64,000 nucleotides of DNA from Spinacia oleracea. Taxonomy: Eukaryota; Streptophyta; Magnoliopsida; Caryophyllales; Amaranthaceae. Below the pieces are notes generated by a model, which was given only the letters and a program-made list of their open reading frames with translations, made no database searches and was not told where the DNA came from. The translations under genes were made by a program, and so were the position numbers. The stretch covers positions 130,532,385 to 130,596,384 of the forward strand of contig NC_079487.1 in assembly GCF_020520425.1 (NCBI RefSeq). Reading direction: 5' to 3'. Within the stretch, counting starts at the first letter, position 1; each line of letters opens with the position of its first letter. Of this stretch, positions 50,501 to 58,547 are shown in pieces.

Positions 50501-53176
50501 ATGAAAAGCTCTGTGACAAGGAAGAAGATCAAAATCTTGATAACGCAAATGAAAAGAATGAGCCGGGACCTTCAGTGAAAGACAGAGATCTGAATAACAG
50601 GGAGCTTAGAGCTAAAGATGATTCTGCAAATGAAGAAGGTACAACGGATGATGTCACAGAAGCAAACGAAGATGCAGCTGATGACAATGAAAATATGGAT
50701 ACTAGTAAAGATGGTATTGATGACAAAGAGAATACGGATTCAATGAATATCGACCAAGAAGAGGCTCGTGCTGACCCCACAGACATTGATCTCCAAGAGC
50801 CAAATGAAACTTCTGTTGAAGACGAGAAAATGGAGACAGACCCGGACAATATCATGGAAGAAGATGATAGGAGGGACAATGATATGGATGAAGATGCAGA
50901 AGATGCTGACCCTGAAGATGAGACTGTAGCTCAGGCAGAATCTAACATGTTGACTGAAGAAGCTGATGATGATTCACAGAATAAAAATGAGAAGGATGGT
51001 GATAATGATCTGACAGCACCAACAAAGGAGTTCAATGAGCAAGGGAATTCTGACTTGTTAAGTGATCAAGTTCCTAACACACAGCCCATGTCACAGACAA
51101 TGAATGAAATGCAAAATGCAGAATCTAGAAGTACAGCACTTGAAATGCAGTGCTCTATGAATAGTGATATGCAGAATGACCTTGCCTCGTCTGAAAACTC
51201 CATCCAGGTGGAAAGGCAGTTCGGCAACTCATCAAAGGGTAAATTATCCGATGATCCACCACAGTCCATGCCACAGGAAGATCTGTCTGCCCTTCAGAAA
51301 AATCAGCCGAACCCACTACGCAACATTGGGGATGCACTTCAAGACTGGAAGGAAAGAGTTAAAGTGTCTGCTGATATTCCACAAAGGGATGACGAAACGG
51401 TAGATGATATGGAGGATCAAGAAGAAGGTGAATTTGGGTTTACATCTGAATTTGATCAGGGAACGGCTCAGGCATTAGGATCTGCAATGCCGGATCAGAC
51501 GGAGCATAATATTGTCCATGACAAGCCTGATGGGGATGGGCATACTGCTCAGGAGAAAGAAGTTGAGGAGCTCCATGATGAGGATTCTAATGCTGAGAAC
51601 ACCATCCGCAGTCTACCAGTTTCCACGAGCAGGGTTGATGAGAAGATCAATATTTCTAATTCTCGTGAGGAGTTGTCTGTAGAAGATGTTCAAGAAGCTA
51701 AGGGAAGGATTGATGGTAGTCCTCTGGAGAGTTTAGTGTCTGTGAAGAAGTCTTACATGACTCAGGAAATGAATCAGTTAAGTGAAGTTTCAGCTAACGA
51801 TGATGAACCAGGGAAAGTTCAGAGTCTTGTTCAGCAACTCGGCGAGATGAATGTGAATGCTGGAGCTCTTTGGAGAAAGTATGAACTCCGTACAATGAGG
51901 CTGTCTCAGGAATTGGCCGAGCAGCTACGTTTAGTCATGGAACCTACACTGGCTAGCAAGCTTCAAGGGGATTACAGGACTGGCAAAAGGATCAATATGA
52001 AGAAAGTAAGTTATTGAAACTTCAATCCTTCTCTTTATCGTGTTCTTTTCAATTAAAACTCATGTTCTCATTTGCTAAACTATGCAGGTAATTCCATATA
52101 TTGCTAGTCACTATCGGAAAGATAAGATATGGTTGAGGCGTACCAAACCTAATAAACGTGATTACCAAGTTGTGATCGTGGTGGATGATTCCCGCAGTAT
52201 GTCTGAAAATTGCTGTGGCGATTTTGCCATTGAAGCTTTGGTCACCGTGTGCCGTGCCTTATCTCAGCTTGAGGTTGGGAAATTAGCTGTCACGAGCTTT
52301 GGGAAGGAAGGGAACATCAGGTTACTGCATGACTTTGATCAGCCCTTAACTGGGGAAGCTGGAATGAAGGTCAGTTCTATACTTCATGTTTTCTCTGTTT
52401 TTTATCCTCTGCATTTATATTCATTGTCTTTGATCCGATAACTTATCTCTTATTTTTTCTCAAATTTGGTTGAAACAGATGATCTCAAGCCTGACATTTA
52501 ACCAAGAGAATACTTTAAGAGAGGAGCCTATGGCTGAACTCCTTAAATATTTGAACAATATGCTAGAACAGGCTGTGGCTAATGCAAGATTGCCTTCTGG
52601 ACAAAATCCATTGCAACAACTTGTTTTGATTATTGCTGATGGTCGGTTTCATGATAACAAGGAAAAGGTGAAGCGCTTCATGAGAGACCTGTTGAATCGA
52701 AACTGTATGGTGGCGTTTATAGTTTTGGATAGTGCTCAAGAATCCATTGTCGACTGCAAGGTATTTTTCCCAAGTTGTTTTCTCTGTTCCTCGACTATTT
52801 TTTACCCTAGTTTACCAAGGAAGGTTCTATTTTCCTCACTTTCTTTTACCCTTTTTACCAAGGAAGGTTATATGTTCCTCACTATTTCTTTTCCTTTTTT
52901 TTCAATCAAGGATTATATATTCAAGAATGGAATACTGCAGAAGGCTGTTCCTTATCTGGACTCTTTCCCTTTCCCATACTACATTGTTCTGAGGAACATT
53001 GAAGTGCTCCCTAGAACACTAGCTGATCTCATGAGACAGGTATATCCCTCTCTCTAAACTTTAAATAACCTTGTTCAAGCCCTATCCCCTGTTTGGCAAT
53101 AACTTTACATTTTTTCCAATACTGAAACTTGATTGTGGTGCAGTGGCTCGAGCTGATGCAGCAATCAAGAGACTAG
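9263..53176 (+). CDS. MDN1: Midasin, AAA ATPase of 60S ribosome assembly (76 exons, 5422 aa)
   Basis: Dynein-like hexameric-ring ATPase (yeast Rea1/Mdn1) that uses ATP to strip assembly factors from pre-60S particles in nucleolus and nucleoplasm through its MIDAS domain. I joined 76 exons by hand; they total 16,269 nt with no break, giving 5422 aa, close to the roughly 5400 aa of plant midasins. The N-terminus MSMDGSFRLNLELE and C-terminus WLELMQQSRD fit the family. Walker A motifs lie near residues 357, 681, 1081, 1372, 1777 and 2084, and the MIDAS motif DDSRS at 5214. The start is the ATG at 9263; a second in-frame ATG follows two codons later. All introns fit GT-AG except intron 58 (GC-AG); the acceptor of exon 45 (AAG at 36605, 58-nt intron) is the least certain junction. 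Exon coordinates are given under the domain entries. The gene is intact; all transposons found lie in introns. Confidence 0.95.
12824..13095 (-). mobile_element. Small non-autonomous Helitron in MDN1 intron 8, reverse orientation
   Basis: Read on the minus strand, the element starts A|TCTATACTATATAC (13096/13095) and ends with a CCCGGG-CCCGGG hairpin followed by CCCAAAAATTAG|T (12824/12823). That is the Helitron A|TC...hairpin...TRR|T layout, though the last four bases are TTAG rather than CTAG. It is 272 bp and has no coding capacity. Inside, on the + strand, TAGCTTAGTGG (12921-12931) and GGTTCAAACC (12964-12973) form an A-box/B-box pair at tRNA-like spacing. It begins only three bases inside the intron donor of exon 8. 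Confidence 0.65.
13786..14008. mobile_element. Stowaway-like MITE in MDN1 intron 8
   Basis: Left end CTCCCACCGTCCCAGAATAC and a right end whose GAGTATTCCGGGAC and GGGAG pair with it form terminal inverted repeats of about 28 bp including GGTGCGAG. TA flanks both ends (13784-13785 and 14009-14010), as for Tc1/mariner-type MITEs. The right end carries a small AGGGAGAC duplication. Confidence 0.8.
17692..19968 (+). other. MDN1: MDN1 exons 15-17: AAA2 and AAA3 modules (aa 647-1330)
   Basis: Exons 17692-17868, 18018-18143 and 18220-19968. AAA2 has Walker A GETGTGKT (681) and a canonical Walker B, WILLDEVNLAPPE. AAA3 has Walker A GPTSSGKT (1081) and Walker B WIVLDELNLAPSD. Both keep the DE pair, so both look hydrolysis-competent. 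The 1749-nt exon 17 is the largest exon in the gene and carries the end of AAA2 and all of AAA3 without an intron. Confidence 0.93.
21031..21625. mobile_element. Stowaway-like MITE in intron 17, split by a second MITE
   Basis: The left end CTCCCTCTCTGTTTTTTATG follows TA. The right end AATCAAAGGGAG is followed by TA (21626-21627). The body is interrupted at 21125-21452 by another MITE of the same superfamily with its own TA duplication. Outer ends match less well than the inner ones, consistent with an older insertion. Confidence 0.6.
21125..21452. mobile_element. Younger Stowaway-like MITE nested in the previous one
   Basis: Ends CTCCCTCCGTCCCAGAATAC and GTATTCCGGGATGGAGGGAG are near-perfect inverted repeats, flanked by TA (21123-21124 and 21453-21454). 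Length 328 bp, no coding capacity. Confidence 0.85.
22595..22694. repeat. 50-bp tandem duplication in MDN1 intron 17
   Basis: Two adjacent copies of a unit starting CCTCTCCCCAACCCCCGCGA, at 22595 and 22645, differ at one base (GAAGAAGC versus GAATAAGC). It lies about 50 bases upstream of the exon 18 acceptor. Confidence 0.9.
22747..27606 (+). other. MDN1: MDN1 exons 18-25: AAA4 module (aa 1331-1690)
   Basis: Exons 22747-22787 (41 nt), 22928-23123, 23223-23321, 23407-23679, 24706-24896, 24987-25041, 25830-25980 and 27533-27606. Walker A is GETGGGKT (1372), Walker B LLLVDEISLADDS, followed by LLATMNPGGDYGKKELSPAL. Intron 21 (23680-24705) contains a single MITE-like end near 24170-24177 (GGAGGGAG then TA) with no partner found. 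Intron 24 (25981-27532, 1552 bp) holds nothing I recognise. Confidence 0.92.
27907..30051 (+). other. MDN1: MDN1 exons 26-32: AAA5 module (aa 1691-1979)
   Basis: Exons 27907-28054, 28744-28842, 28923-29023, 29151-29240, 29321-29386, 29493-29657 and 29853-30051. Walker A is GSPGVGKT (1777) and Walker B WVLLDEINLAQQS, followed by the sensor-type segment FRVFACQNPSCQGGGRKG. Canonical catalytic residues are present. Confidence 0.92.
30081..30232. repeat. MDN1: 76-bp tandem duplication copying the exon 33 splice acceptor
   Basis: Units 30081-30156 and 30157-30232 differ at three or four bases. Each contains an intron 3' end (TTTTATGCAG) and the first exon 33 bases. Only the second acceptor keeps the frame: after the first, the reading is ten codons, then TGA. 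Confidence 0.92.
30203..32714 (+). other. MDN1: MDN1 exons 33-34: AAA6 module and start of linker (aa 1980-2787)
   Basis: Exons 30203-31089 and 31179-32714. Walker A is GPTSSGKT (2084), but the Walker B position reads WIVLEDANLCNP, with ED in place of DE, so as with AAA1 the hydrolytic site looks degenerate. Exon 33 uses the second of two duplicated acceptor sites (see the repeat at 30081-30232); the first acceptor would run into TGA after ten codons. Confidence 0.92.
36084..36155. repeat. Inverted repeat (16-bp perfect arms) in intron 43
   Basis: CTGGTAACCTGGGTAA (36084-36099) pairs exactly with TTACCCAGGTTACCAG (36140-36155). The loop holds a direct repeat of AACTGGTCAAT-GACAATGTT. A second short palindrome, GGGCAAA/TTTGCCC, lies just upstream. 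It may be the end of a foldback element. Confidence 0.8.
38048..38329. mobile_element. MITE in MDN1 intron 46
   Basis: Left end CTCCATCCGTATTTATTTAA and right end TTAAATAAATACGGAGGGAG are inverted repeats extending inward through AGAGATACACTTG; TA flanks both ends. The right arm is partly duplicated inside (38260-38287), giving two AAATAAATACG copies. Confidence 0.85.
41151..41253. repeat. MDN1: 52-bp tandem duplication copying the exon 54 splice acceptor
   Basis: Units 41151-41202 and 41203-41253 both carry a TTGTG(C/T)TCAG acceptor and the start of exon 54 (ATTTAACTGGAATATCTG). The first copy has one extra T and reaches TAA after twelve codons. The second continues as the real exon at 41213. 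Confidence 0.92.
42986..43493 (+). other. MDN1: Predicted GC-AG intron 58 of MDN1
   Basis: Exon 58 ends CAAAG and the intron begins GCATGT; the acceptor is CTTGCAG at 43493. Using GC keeps the frame (LQ-S-LEEFIRTSS). The nearest GT, five bases downstream, would put the next exon in a frame that stops within about 12 codons. Confidence 0.75.
43187..43364. mobile_element. 178-bp element with 17-bp perfect terminal inverted repeats
   Basis: TCCTATGTTACTCGGAC (43187-43203) and GTCCGAGTAACATAGGA (43348-43364) are exact inverted repeats. No coding capacity. A target duplication could not be fixed, so the superfamily is not assigned. It lies inside the GC-AG intron. Confidence 0.75.
45116..45626. 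repeat. Foldback-like element in MDN1 intron 61
   Basis: Arms of about 75 bp are imperfect inverted repeats: left 45116-45190 with GCTACC and two TTTACTACCTTA phrases, right 45554-45626 with two AAGGTAGTAAAA phrases and GGTACC. The roughly 360-bp middle shows no coding potential. Confidence 0.65.
50305..52005 (+). other. MDN1: MDN1 exon 72: acidic D/E-rich region (aa 4615-5181)
   Basis: A single 1701-nt exon whose product is dominated by Asp, Glu, Asn and Ser (for example SDDEKDDNNGEDEDDQ), the expected flexible tether before MIDAS. Towards the end the charge falls and a helical segment (LWRKYELRTMRLSQELAEQL) leads into the MIDAS domain. Purine richness makes several long antisense frames that are shadows. 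Confidence 0.93.
52088..53176 (+). other. MDN1: MDN1 exons 73-76: MIDAS domain (aa 5182-5422)
   Basis: Exons 52088-52369, 52479-52760, 52911-53039 and 53144-53176. The metal-ion-dependent adhesion site motif DxSxS is DDSRS at residues 5214-5218 (52184-52198). This von Willebrand A-like domain grips the UBL domains of assembly factors such as Ytm1/WDR12 and Rsa4/NLE in yeast and plants. The last exon is only 33 nt and encodes WLELMQQSRD plus the stop TAG at 53174-53176. Confidence 0.93.
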
Positions 53177-54187
53177 TTGAGCATTTCACATGGCATTGAT
53201 TTTTTTGATGCAGCAATTTATTGTGGGAAGGCTTTCTGTACATAAACTGAGGTTTTGAGATTAAATTATATACTAAAATTGCTATTTGTTTATTGTACAA
53301 ATAGAAAAGTTTTGAGGTGCTCATATAAATCATAGTATGCGGGAATGTAAATAGGAAAGAGTGTCATCTTTATGTGTTTGTAACATGATGTTCCTTCTCT
53401 TATGCCCTTATCTTCCATCAATTAAAAAAATGCCCTTATCTTGCTCCCTCTTTCATGGACTTAAATTTTAATTTATTGGAGTAACTTCATTTGTAGTTTA
53501 GCCATCTGCTTCCAATGAGGTGCTTTTTATTATTATTAATTTGTTGATTACATCTATATTATATGAGCTTGCTAAATTTTAAATTTATATTTCAATTGTT
53601 TCATAAATATTGTGAAGAGCTTGAAGTACAAAATTTTATCATAAGCGTTTTATTTCTCCAATTGTATTATAATATCTATTTTGTTTTTGTGTCTCACGTA
53701 TTGGACTTAAATTGTCCAATGGTGAGAGCATGAGACTTTTAAAAACTCACTTGTTTATTTATTTTCAACTGTTATTTATTTATGTATTTCTGAATAAACT
53801 TTCATTTGTTGAAAAAAAAAACCTTTTGAACGAGATGACAAATCTTGTCATACGGAGTAATTTATACTTTGTAACTCCTCGAATGGTGCTCATTTTTAAC
53901 AATAATCTCTCTCCTTTGAGCCCCTAATTGTGCCCCCATTGAGGATTATCTTAGCATATTTGGGTAGTTTCATAGGTCAACTCCTTACAAGTTACAACTC
54001 CAGCTCATACTTAATGATTAATCATGGGATTTAAAGATCATTAAGCATTGCTATTAGCACATGCACCAACCACGAAATGGATTTAGAAAATCTTGTGGTT
54101 TATTTTTCAAAGTTATAAAGTCAAATTATTCCACATTACTAATATGTACAGAACAGCTAACTTGAAATTGTTTGAGAGAAAAGAGTG
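53177..54187. other. MDN1 3' region and promoter of the first ankyrin gene
   Basis: AT-rich sequence with no gene and no complete transposon seen. A TATAAAG at 54114-54120, 68 bases before the ankyrin ATG, is a plausible TATA box. MDN1 termination presumably falls in the first 250 bases, but no clear polyadenylation signal stands out. Confidence 0.5.
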
Positions 54188-56023
54188 ATGGAAATGGAGA
54201 AGAGATTGTATGAAGCTGCTCTTGAAGGAAGTGTGTCAAACTTGAAAGCCTTAATACAAGAAGACCCTTTAATTCTTGATAGAATTTCCCCAACTTTTTT
54301 TCAAGATACACCTTTACACGTTGCAACCTTACGCGGGCACTTTGAGTTTGCACGTGCCGTACTCGGTCGCAACCCCCGGCTCGCCACCGAGGCTGACTCG
54401 CTCGGCCACTTGCCCCTCCATGTTGCTTCCACTAAGGGGCACTTGGAGATCGTCCAAGAACTGACACGTGTCATTCCAAGTTCGTGTCTGGCTCGTAGCA
54501 AGGATGGGAAGTTGCCCCTTCACTTGGCAATAATGAAAGGGGTCCGAGTTGAAGTGGTGAGCGTGTTGGCTCAAGCGTGTCTTGAGTCGACTCGGTCGAG
54601 ATTGGATAGAGGAGATACAGCTTTGCACTTGTGTGTCAAGTATGAAAACTTGGATGCTTTTCAAGTGATATTGGAGGAGCTCATGAAGGGTGAAATAATT
54701 GATGGTAACAACTTGTTGAATGCAAAAAATGATGATGGTAATACAGTCTTGCATTTGGCTGCTCTACAAAAACATTTTGAGGTATTTAATATTCATACAT
54801 ATGTCCTTTTTTAACCTATTTATTAATTTGATCCGAGTCTAAAATTATCAAACTTTATTAAGCTAAAACAGATTTTCAAGTAAGTTAATTACCATGTACT
54901 ACGTAACCATGTCATTTCTAAAATTTGTTGAGGATGCATTCTTGTCAAGTAGATCGGCAATATTATAAGGAATTGAGAGAGTATAAAATTTTATGTTGCG
55001 AGAATTTTGAGAATGTTATGTTACACGTGATTTGCCTGATGTAAACTGGTTCAATTGTACGAAGTATTTCATTTATCAATATTTATACGGTTGTGAATTT
55101 ATGATGATAGTCCTAATCATATTTATAGGGTGACAATCAAATTAAGAAACTAAAGAAATAAGTGAGACATTCTTTTTGCAAAATATATCCTAAACTTAGG
55201 AGCAGGATATTCTGCGTACATTCTCTGTCACATCCCATACCGTTACCTCTCATGATTTTCCTTCTTTTTTTTTTTTTTTTTTTTTTTTTTACAGATGATG
55301 AAACACTTGCTAGCAACACCGGGAATTGAACCAAATGCAATGAACAACAATGGTCTAACATCCTTAGATTTGGTAGAAAATTCTCCTAGAGACTTGAGAG
55401 GACTTGAGCTGCTTAACTTCCTTCTACGATCTAACGCTATGCAACGATCAACCAACCTTCATTCTTCTCTTACACCAATAGAAACCCAACCATTAACATC
55501 ACATTCTGGGCCATTTAGGCCCAAGAAGTCATGGAAAATATTTTTCACCTTTAATGGTAATAACCAATTGGAAGATATGAAAGGTGAAATAATAATTATC
55601 GCGGCTATAATAGCCGCGACAAATGCATTGCCCATGATCTACATGAGGGTAAATGGGCCGGATTTAACCGAACAATACTCAACCAACTCGGCTTCATTTG
55701 TGCCTGCTGTTACGATAATGTCGTTACTAATAGCCGGTTTTCCCTTAAGCAACAAGCTTTGTGCTTGGGTTGTGATACAAAGTTTGTACACTTCTATGGG
55801 ATTTTTGGGTTTGGATTACCTTGGAGCAATAGTATCCAACGAAGGTCGATACTCATCCGTGAATTTCGTGTTTGTTTTCGTGTCGATTTGGTTTGGGTTG
55901 CTTATGTTAGTAAGTGCACTTAATATCATTCGTTTGGTTGTGTGGATAGTAACGAGCATCAAAATGTGCATGAAGCGTAGGAGGTTGAGAGGTAGAAGAG
56001 ATAATGGTTTGACAAATCCTTAA
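54188..56023 (+). CDS. Ankyrin-repeat membrane protein, BDA1/ITN1 type (copy 1, 440 aa)
   Basis: Plant ankyrin-repeat protein anchored by C-terminal helices. Relatives act in defence signalling (BDA1) or salt and ABA responses (ITN1); the role of this copy is unknown. Two exons, 54188-54781 and 55295-56023, join in phase 0. Residues 1-230 hold about six ankyrin repeats (TPLHVATLRGHFEFARAVL, LPLHVASTKGHLEIVQ, LPLHLAIMKG, TALHLCVKYENLDAF, TVLHLAALQKHFE). After a short linker comes the PGG-type domain, starting LEDMKGEIIIIAAIIAATNA, with four predicted membrane helices and a basic tail (KRRRLRGRRDN). The ATG at 54188 is chosen; the frame extends only one codon upstream. The intron ends in a run of 26 T directly before ACAG. 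Intact, same strand as copy 2 about 2.5 kb downstream. Confidence 0.9.
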
Positions 56024-56913
56024 TGAAAGAGTCAACAAACTCAAGTTTCTTGTTTTTTTTCGGTTATTTCATGAAATGACCTTAATGTACTTGGTGCATT
56101 TTAAAAATATAAGGATATTTCGTGAAACCTTGAAATCATTTCATGTAATAAATAAATTACCCTTTTTCCCCTCTTGATGTAACACTTCTCAAAGTTTCCT
56201 TAATTTGTTTGTAATAACATAGTTTGTGGAACGATTTGAATCTCCTCTCAAAAATTATGTAAAGAAACCTAAGGTGGATTTAGCCGGTGGTATAAAAGTA
56301 CTGTTTTATCGAGAATTTGGGCATACTCCTATAATTGATTTCACAAAACCGCACTTGATAATTTACAAAATGATACACATATATATCTCAAATGTTATAC
56401 AAAGTATTTTTTTATTTTTTTATTTGTTTTTGTGGGTGATATACTCCATATACCTACTCAATTTGTCCTTCGGTCGCCATAATAGATTGATTTAGCGACA
56501 AAATTTAATTTATAAGTGATACACAGATTGTGTGATAGAAGATTCATACTCCTTGATTTATTGCTTCGTTAGTTTCTAACCACAAAGCCCACTTGTACAT
56601 AAGTTCTTCAACACTGATGTACAAAGTATCTTCCACGATATGGCACACATCAAAACAGCTGGTTTTAACTCATTGTCTCACTAATACTCCAATTCAAAAT
56701 ATTCACAAATTGAATAATACATCTTAATTGGTGTTGTATTATATCTTGCATCGTTCCATGAAGAATGAGGTTTTCGGACATGTGATTTATAATAATAAAT
56801 AAACCCTCATGACCTTAGTCGTCTTATAACTGGTTCAAGATCTCATTAGTTTTTGAAGATCATAAAACATAGTGTTGGCGTGTTGGAGAGCCCTCTCGTT
56901 TCTTATGCTTACC
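56024..56913. other. Intergenic, downstream of ankyrin copy 1
   Basis: AT-rich. A minor open frame at 56226-56495 has no family resemblance. CCCTCATGACCTTAGTCGTC at 56804 recurs at 57876. Nothing else recognised. Confidence 0.4.
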
Positions 56914-56916
56914 TAA

Positions 56917-57691
56917 GGGTGAGTTTATCCCCAGACTCACCTCCAATCTTCAGACTCTGCCACATCAGCTTTCCACTAACTTTTTCATTATCTAAACTCA
57001 CACAAAACTCACCCTATTTTTACACATTATCCCCAGACTCACCTCAGACTCACCTAACTCCTAAAACAATATTTTATGTATATTTTTTGGGTACATTTTC
57101 CAAATAATATTGAAATTATGTTTTCTTATATACAAACAAAGTAATTTATAATTCGAGAAAAAAATGAAAAAATAAAACAGAAAATGTTAATTTCGAAATT
57201 GACATATATTCCGTACTAATTAGAAACAATAATACAACATATTAAATTAAAAAGATCTAGAACATAAATTTAAAGGCAAATGAAACAAAATAATACATAA
57301 ATTATCAATAATTTAGTTAGCCGCTCCTCCAAAACGTGACCAAATGTGTTCCATCAAGTCATGTTGAAGTTGATGACATTGAGTACGATTACGAATTCGG
57401 ATATGATTTGCAAAGTATTGTTCCCGGTTTGCATAACCGTTTAAAGTTGCAGAAAAATGAATTAAAAATATAATTAACTTTTTTTTTGGGTGAAATAAAA
57501 TAAATTAAGTTTGATGATGTGGAATGATTTGATTGGAGGGAGAAAAAAGTGGAGTCTTAAGTGAGTCTTGAGTGAGTCTTGGATTTTCAAACTCACTTCA
57601 AGACTCGGGGTAGTCTTTTACCACATTATCCCAAGACTTAAGCTTAAGACTCATCTTGAGACTCATCTTAAGACTAGGGATAAACACACCC
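56917..57691. mobile_element. Harbinger-type deletion derivative (775 bp)
   Basis: The ends GGGTGAGTTTATCCC and GGGATAAACACACCC are inverted repeats with one mismatch, flanked by TAA on both sides (56914-56916 and 57692-57694), the 3-bp target duplication of PIF/Harbinger elements. Short AGACTCAC/GAGTCTTG repeats crowd the subterminal regions. The interior keeps a remnant of transposase (57313-57450, minus strand). The size is far below an autonomous element. Confidence 0.75.
57313..57450 (-). pseudogene. C-terminal remnant of a Harbinger transposase (HARBI1/ALP1-like)
   Basis: The minus strand encodes 45 residues and a TAA stop, including YFANHIRIRNRTQCHQLQ and DLMEHIWSRFGG. This resembles the C-terminal end of plant HARBI1-like nucleases (…HxxLQxDLVEHIW…). 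The catalytic DDE part is absent, so it is a deletion relic. Confidence 0.6.
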
Positions 57692-57743
57692 TAACTCATT
57701 AATTAGCATATGCAAATGCACCAAACACAAACAACTTAACAAC

Positions 57744-58302
57744 TAGATCTATCAAACGGGTCGGTCGGGTCGGGTGGTAAAAAATTATTTTCGAATTTGG
57801 GTTGAATTGGGTCAGTGATTTTCGGGTTCAGGTTTACAAATGATTGTTCAAGACCAGAAATTCCGGGTTGAGAGACCCTCATGACCTTAGTCGTCTTCTC
57901 GATCCAACGGGTTGAGAGATTTTAAAACGCGTATTATATTTTCATTAAATTTGGTGATAAATATACAAAATATGGGCACAAATTAACAAATTTTCCTACA
58001 CAAGTTTATATTTAGTAAAAATTCAACCATAAAATCGCGTATAATTCAAATTAAATAATAATAACACAAAACAATAGTAAAAACAACGTGCTTATTATGC
58101 TTAAATTTTCTCATGATCTCATTTATTACTATAAATACAATGATTTTCAATCGGTCGGGTCTAAAACGGATTCGATAGGGTTTTGACCCATTAATTTTCA
58201 GGTTGCTCGGGTTCAAATATTATCGGATTACGGGTCACAAAAACTTGTTCATGACCCAGTATTTTCGGGCCGGTTCGGGTAGGGTCGATTTTTACAGGTC
58301 TA
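57744..58302. mobile_element. GGGTC-rich repeat element
   Basis: The left end (TAGATCTATCAAACGGGTCGG) and the reverse complement of the right end (TAGACCTGTAAAAATCGACCC) are partly similar, and both arms hold repeated CGGGTCGGGT/GGTTCGGGT phrases. This looks like the non-coding TIR-type elements common in plants, but the superfamily and exact borders are uncertain. Confidence 0.4.
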
Positions 58303-58547
58303 CAAACAACCCATTTGATTTATAGATATCTTCTCTTCCAACCTTCAATATGGTTTGTTTCCTACATTATTTGACCAATGCAAGTTCACTATTGACAAAG
58401 TCAAACTTTCCCACTAGCCTTAACTAAGTTTCCTTGTCATCTATCTTTGACTTTTCTTATACCAAATTAATATAAATTAAACTTGTGCTATGAACTAATA
58501 AAAATATAGAACAACCAACTTGTAGTGAGATTTAGAGAGAGAAAATT

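Noticed and set aside
50529-50879. Long Ser-rich antisense frames opposite exon 72
   Set aside because: They are shadows of the acidic GAT/GAA-rich coding strand.
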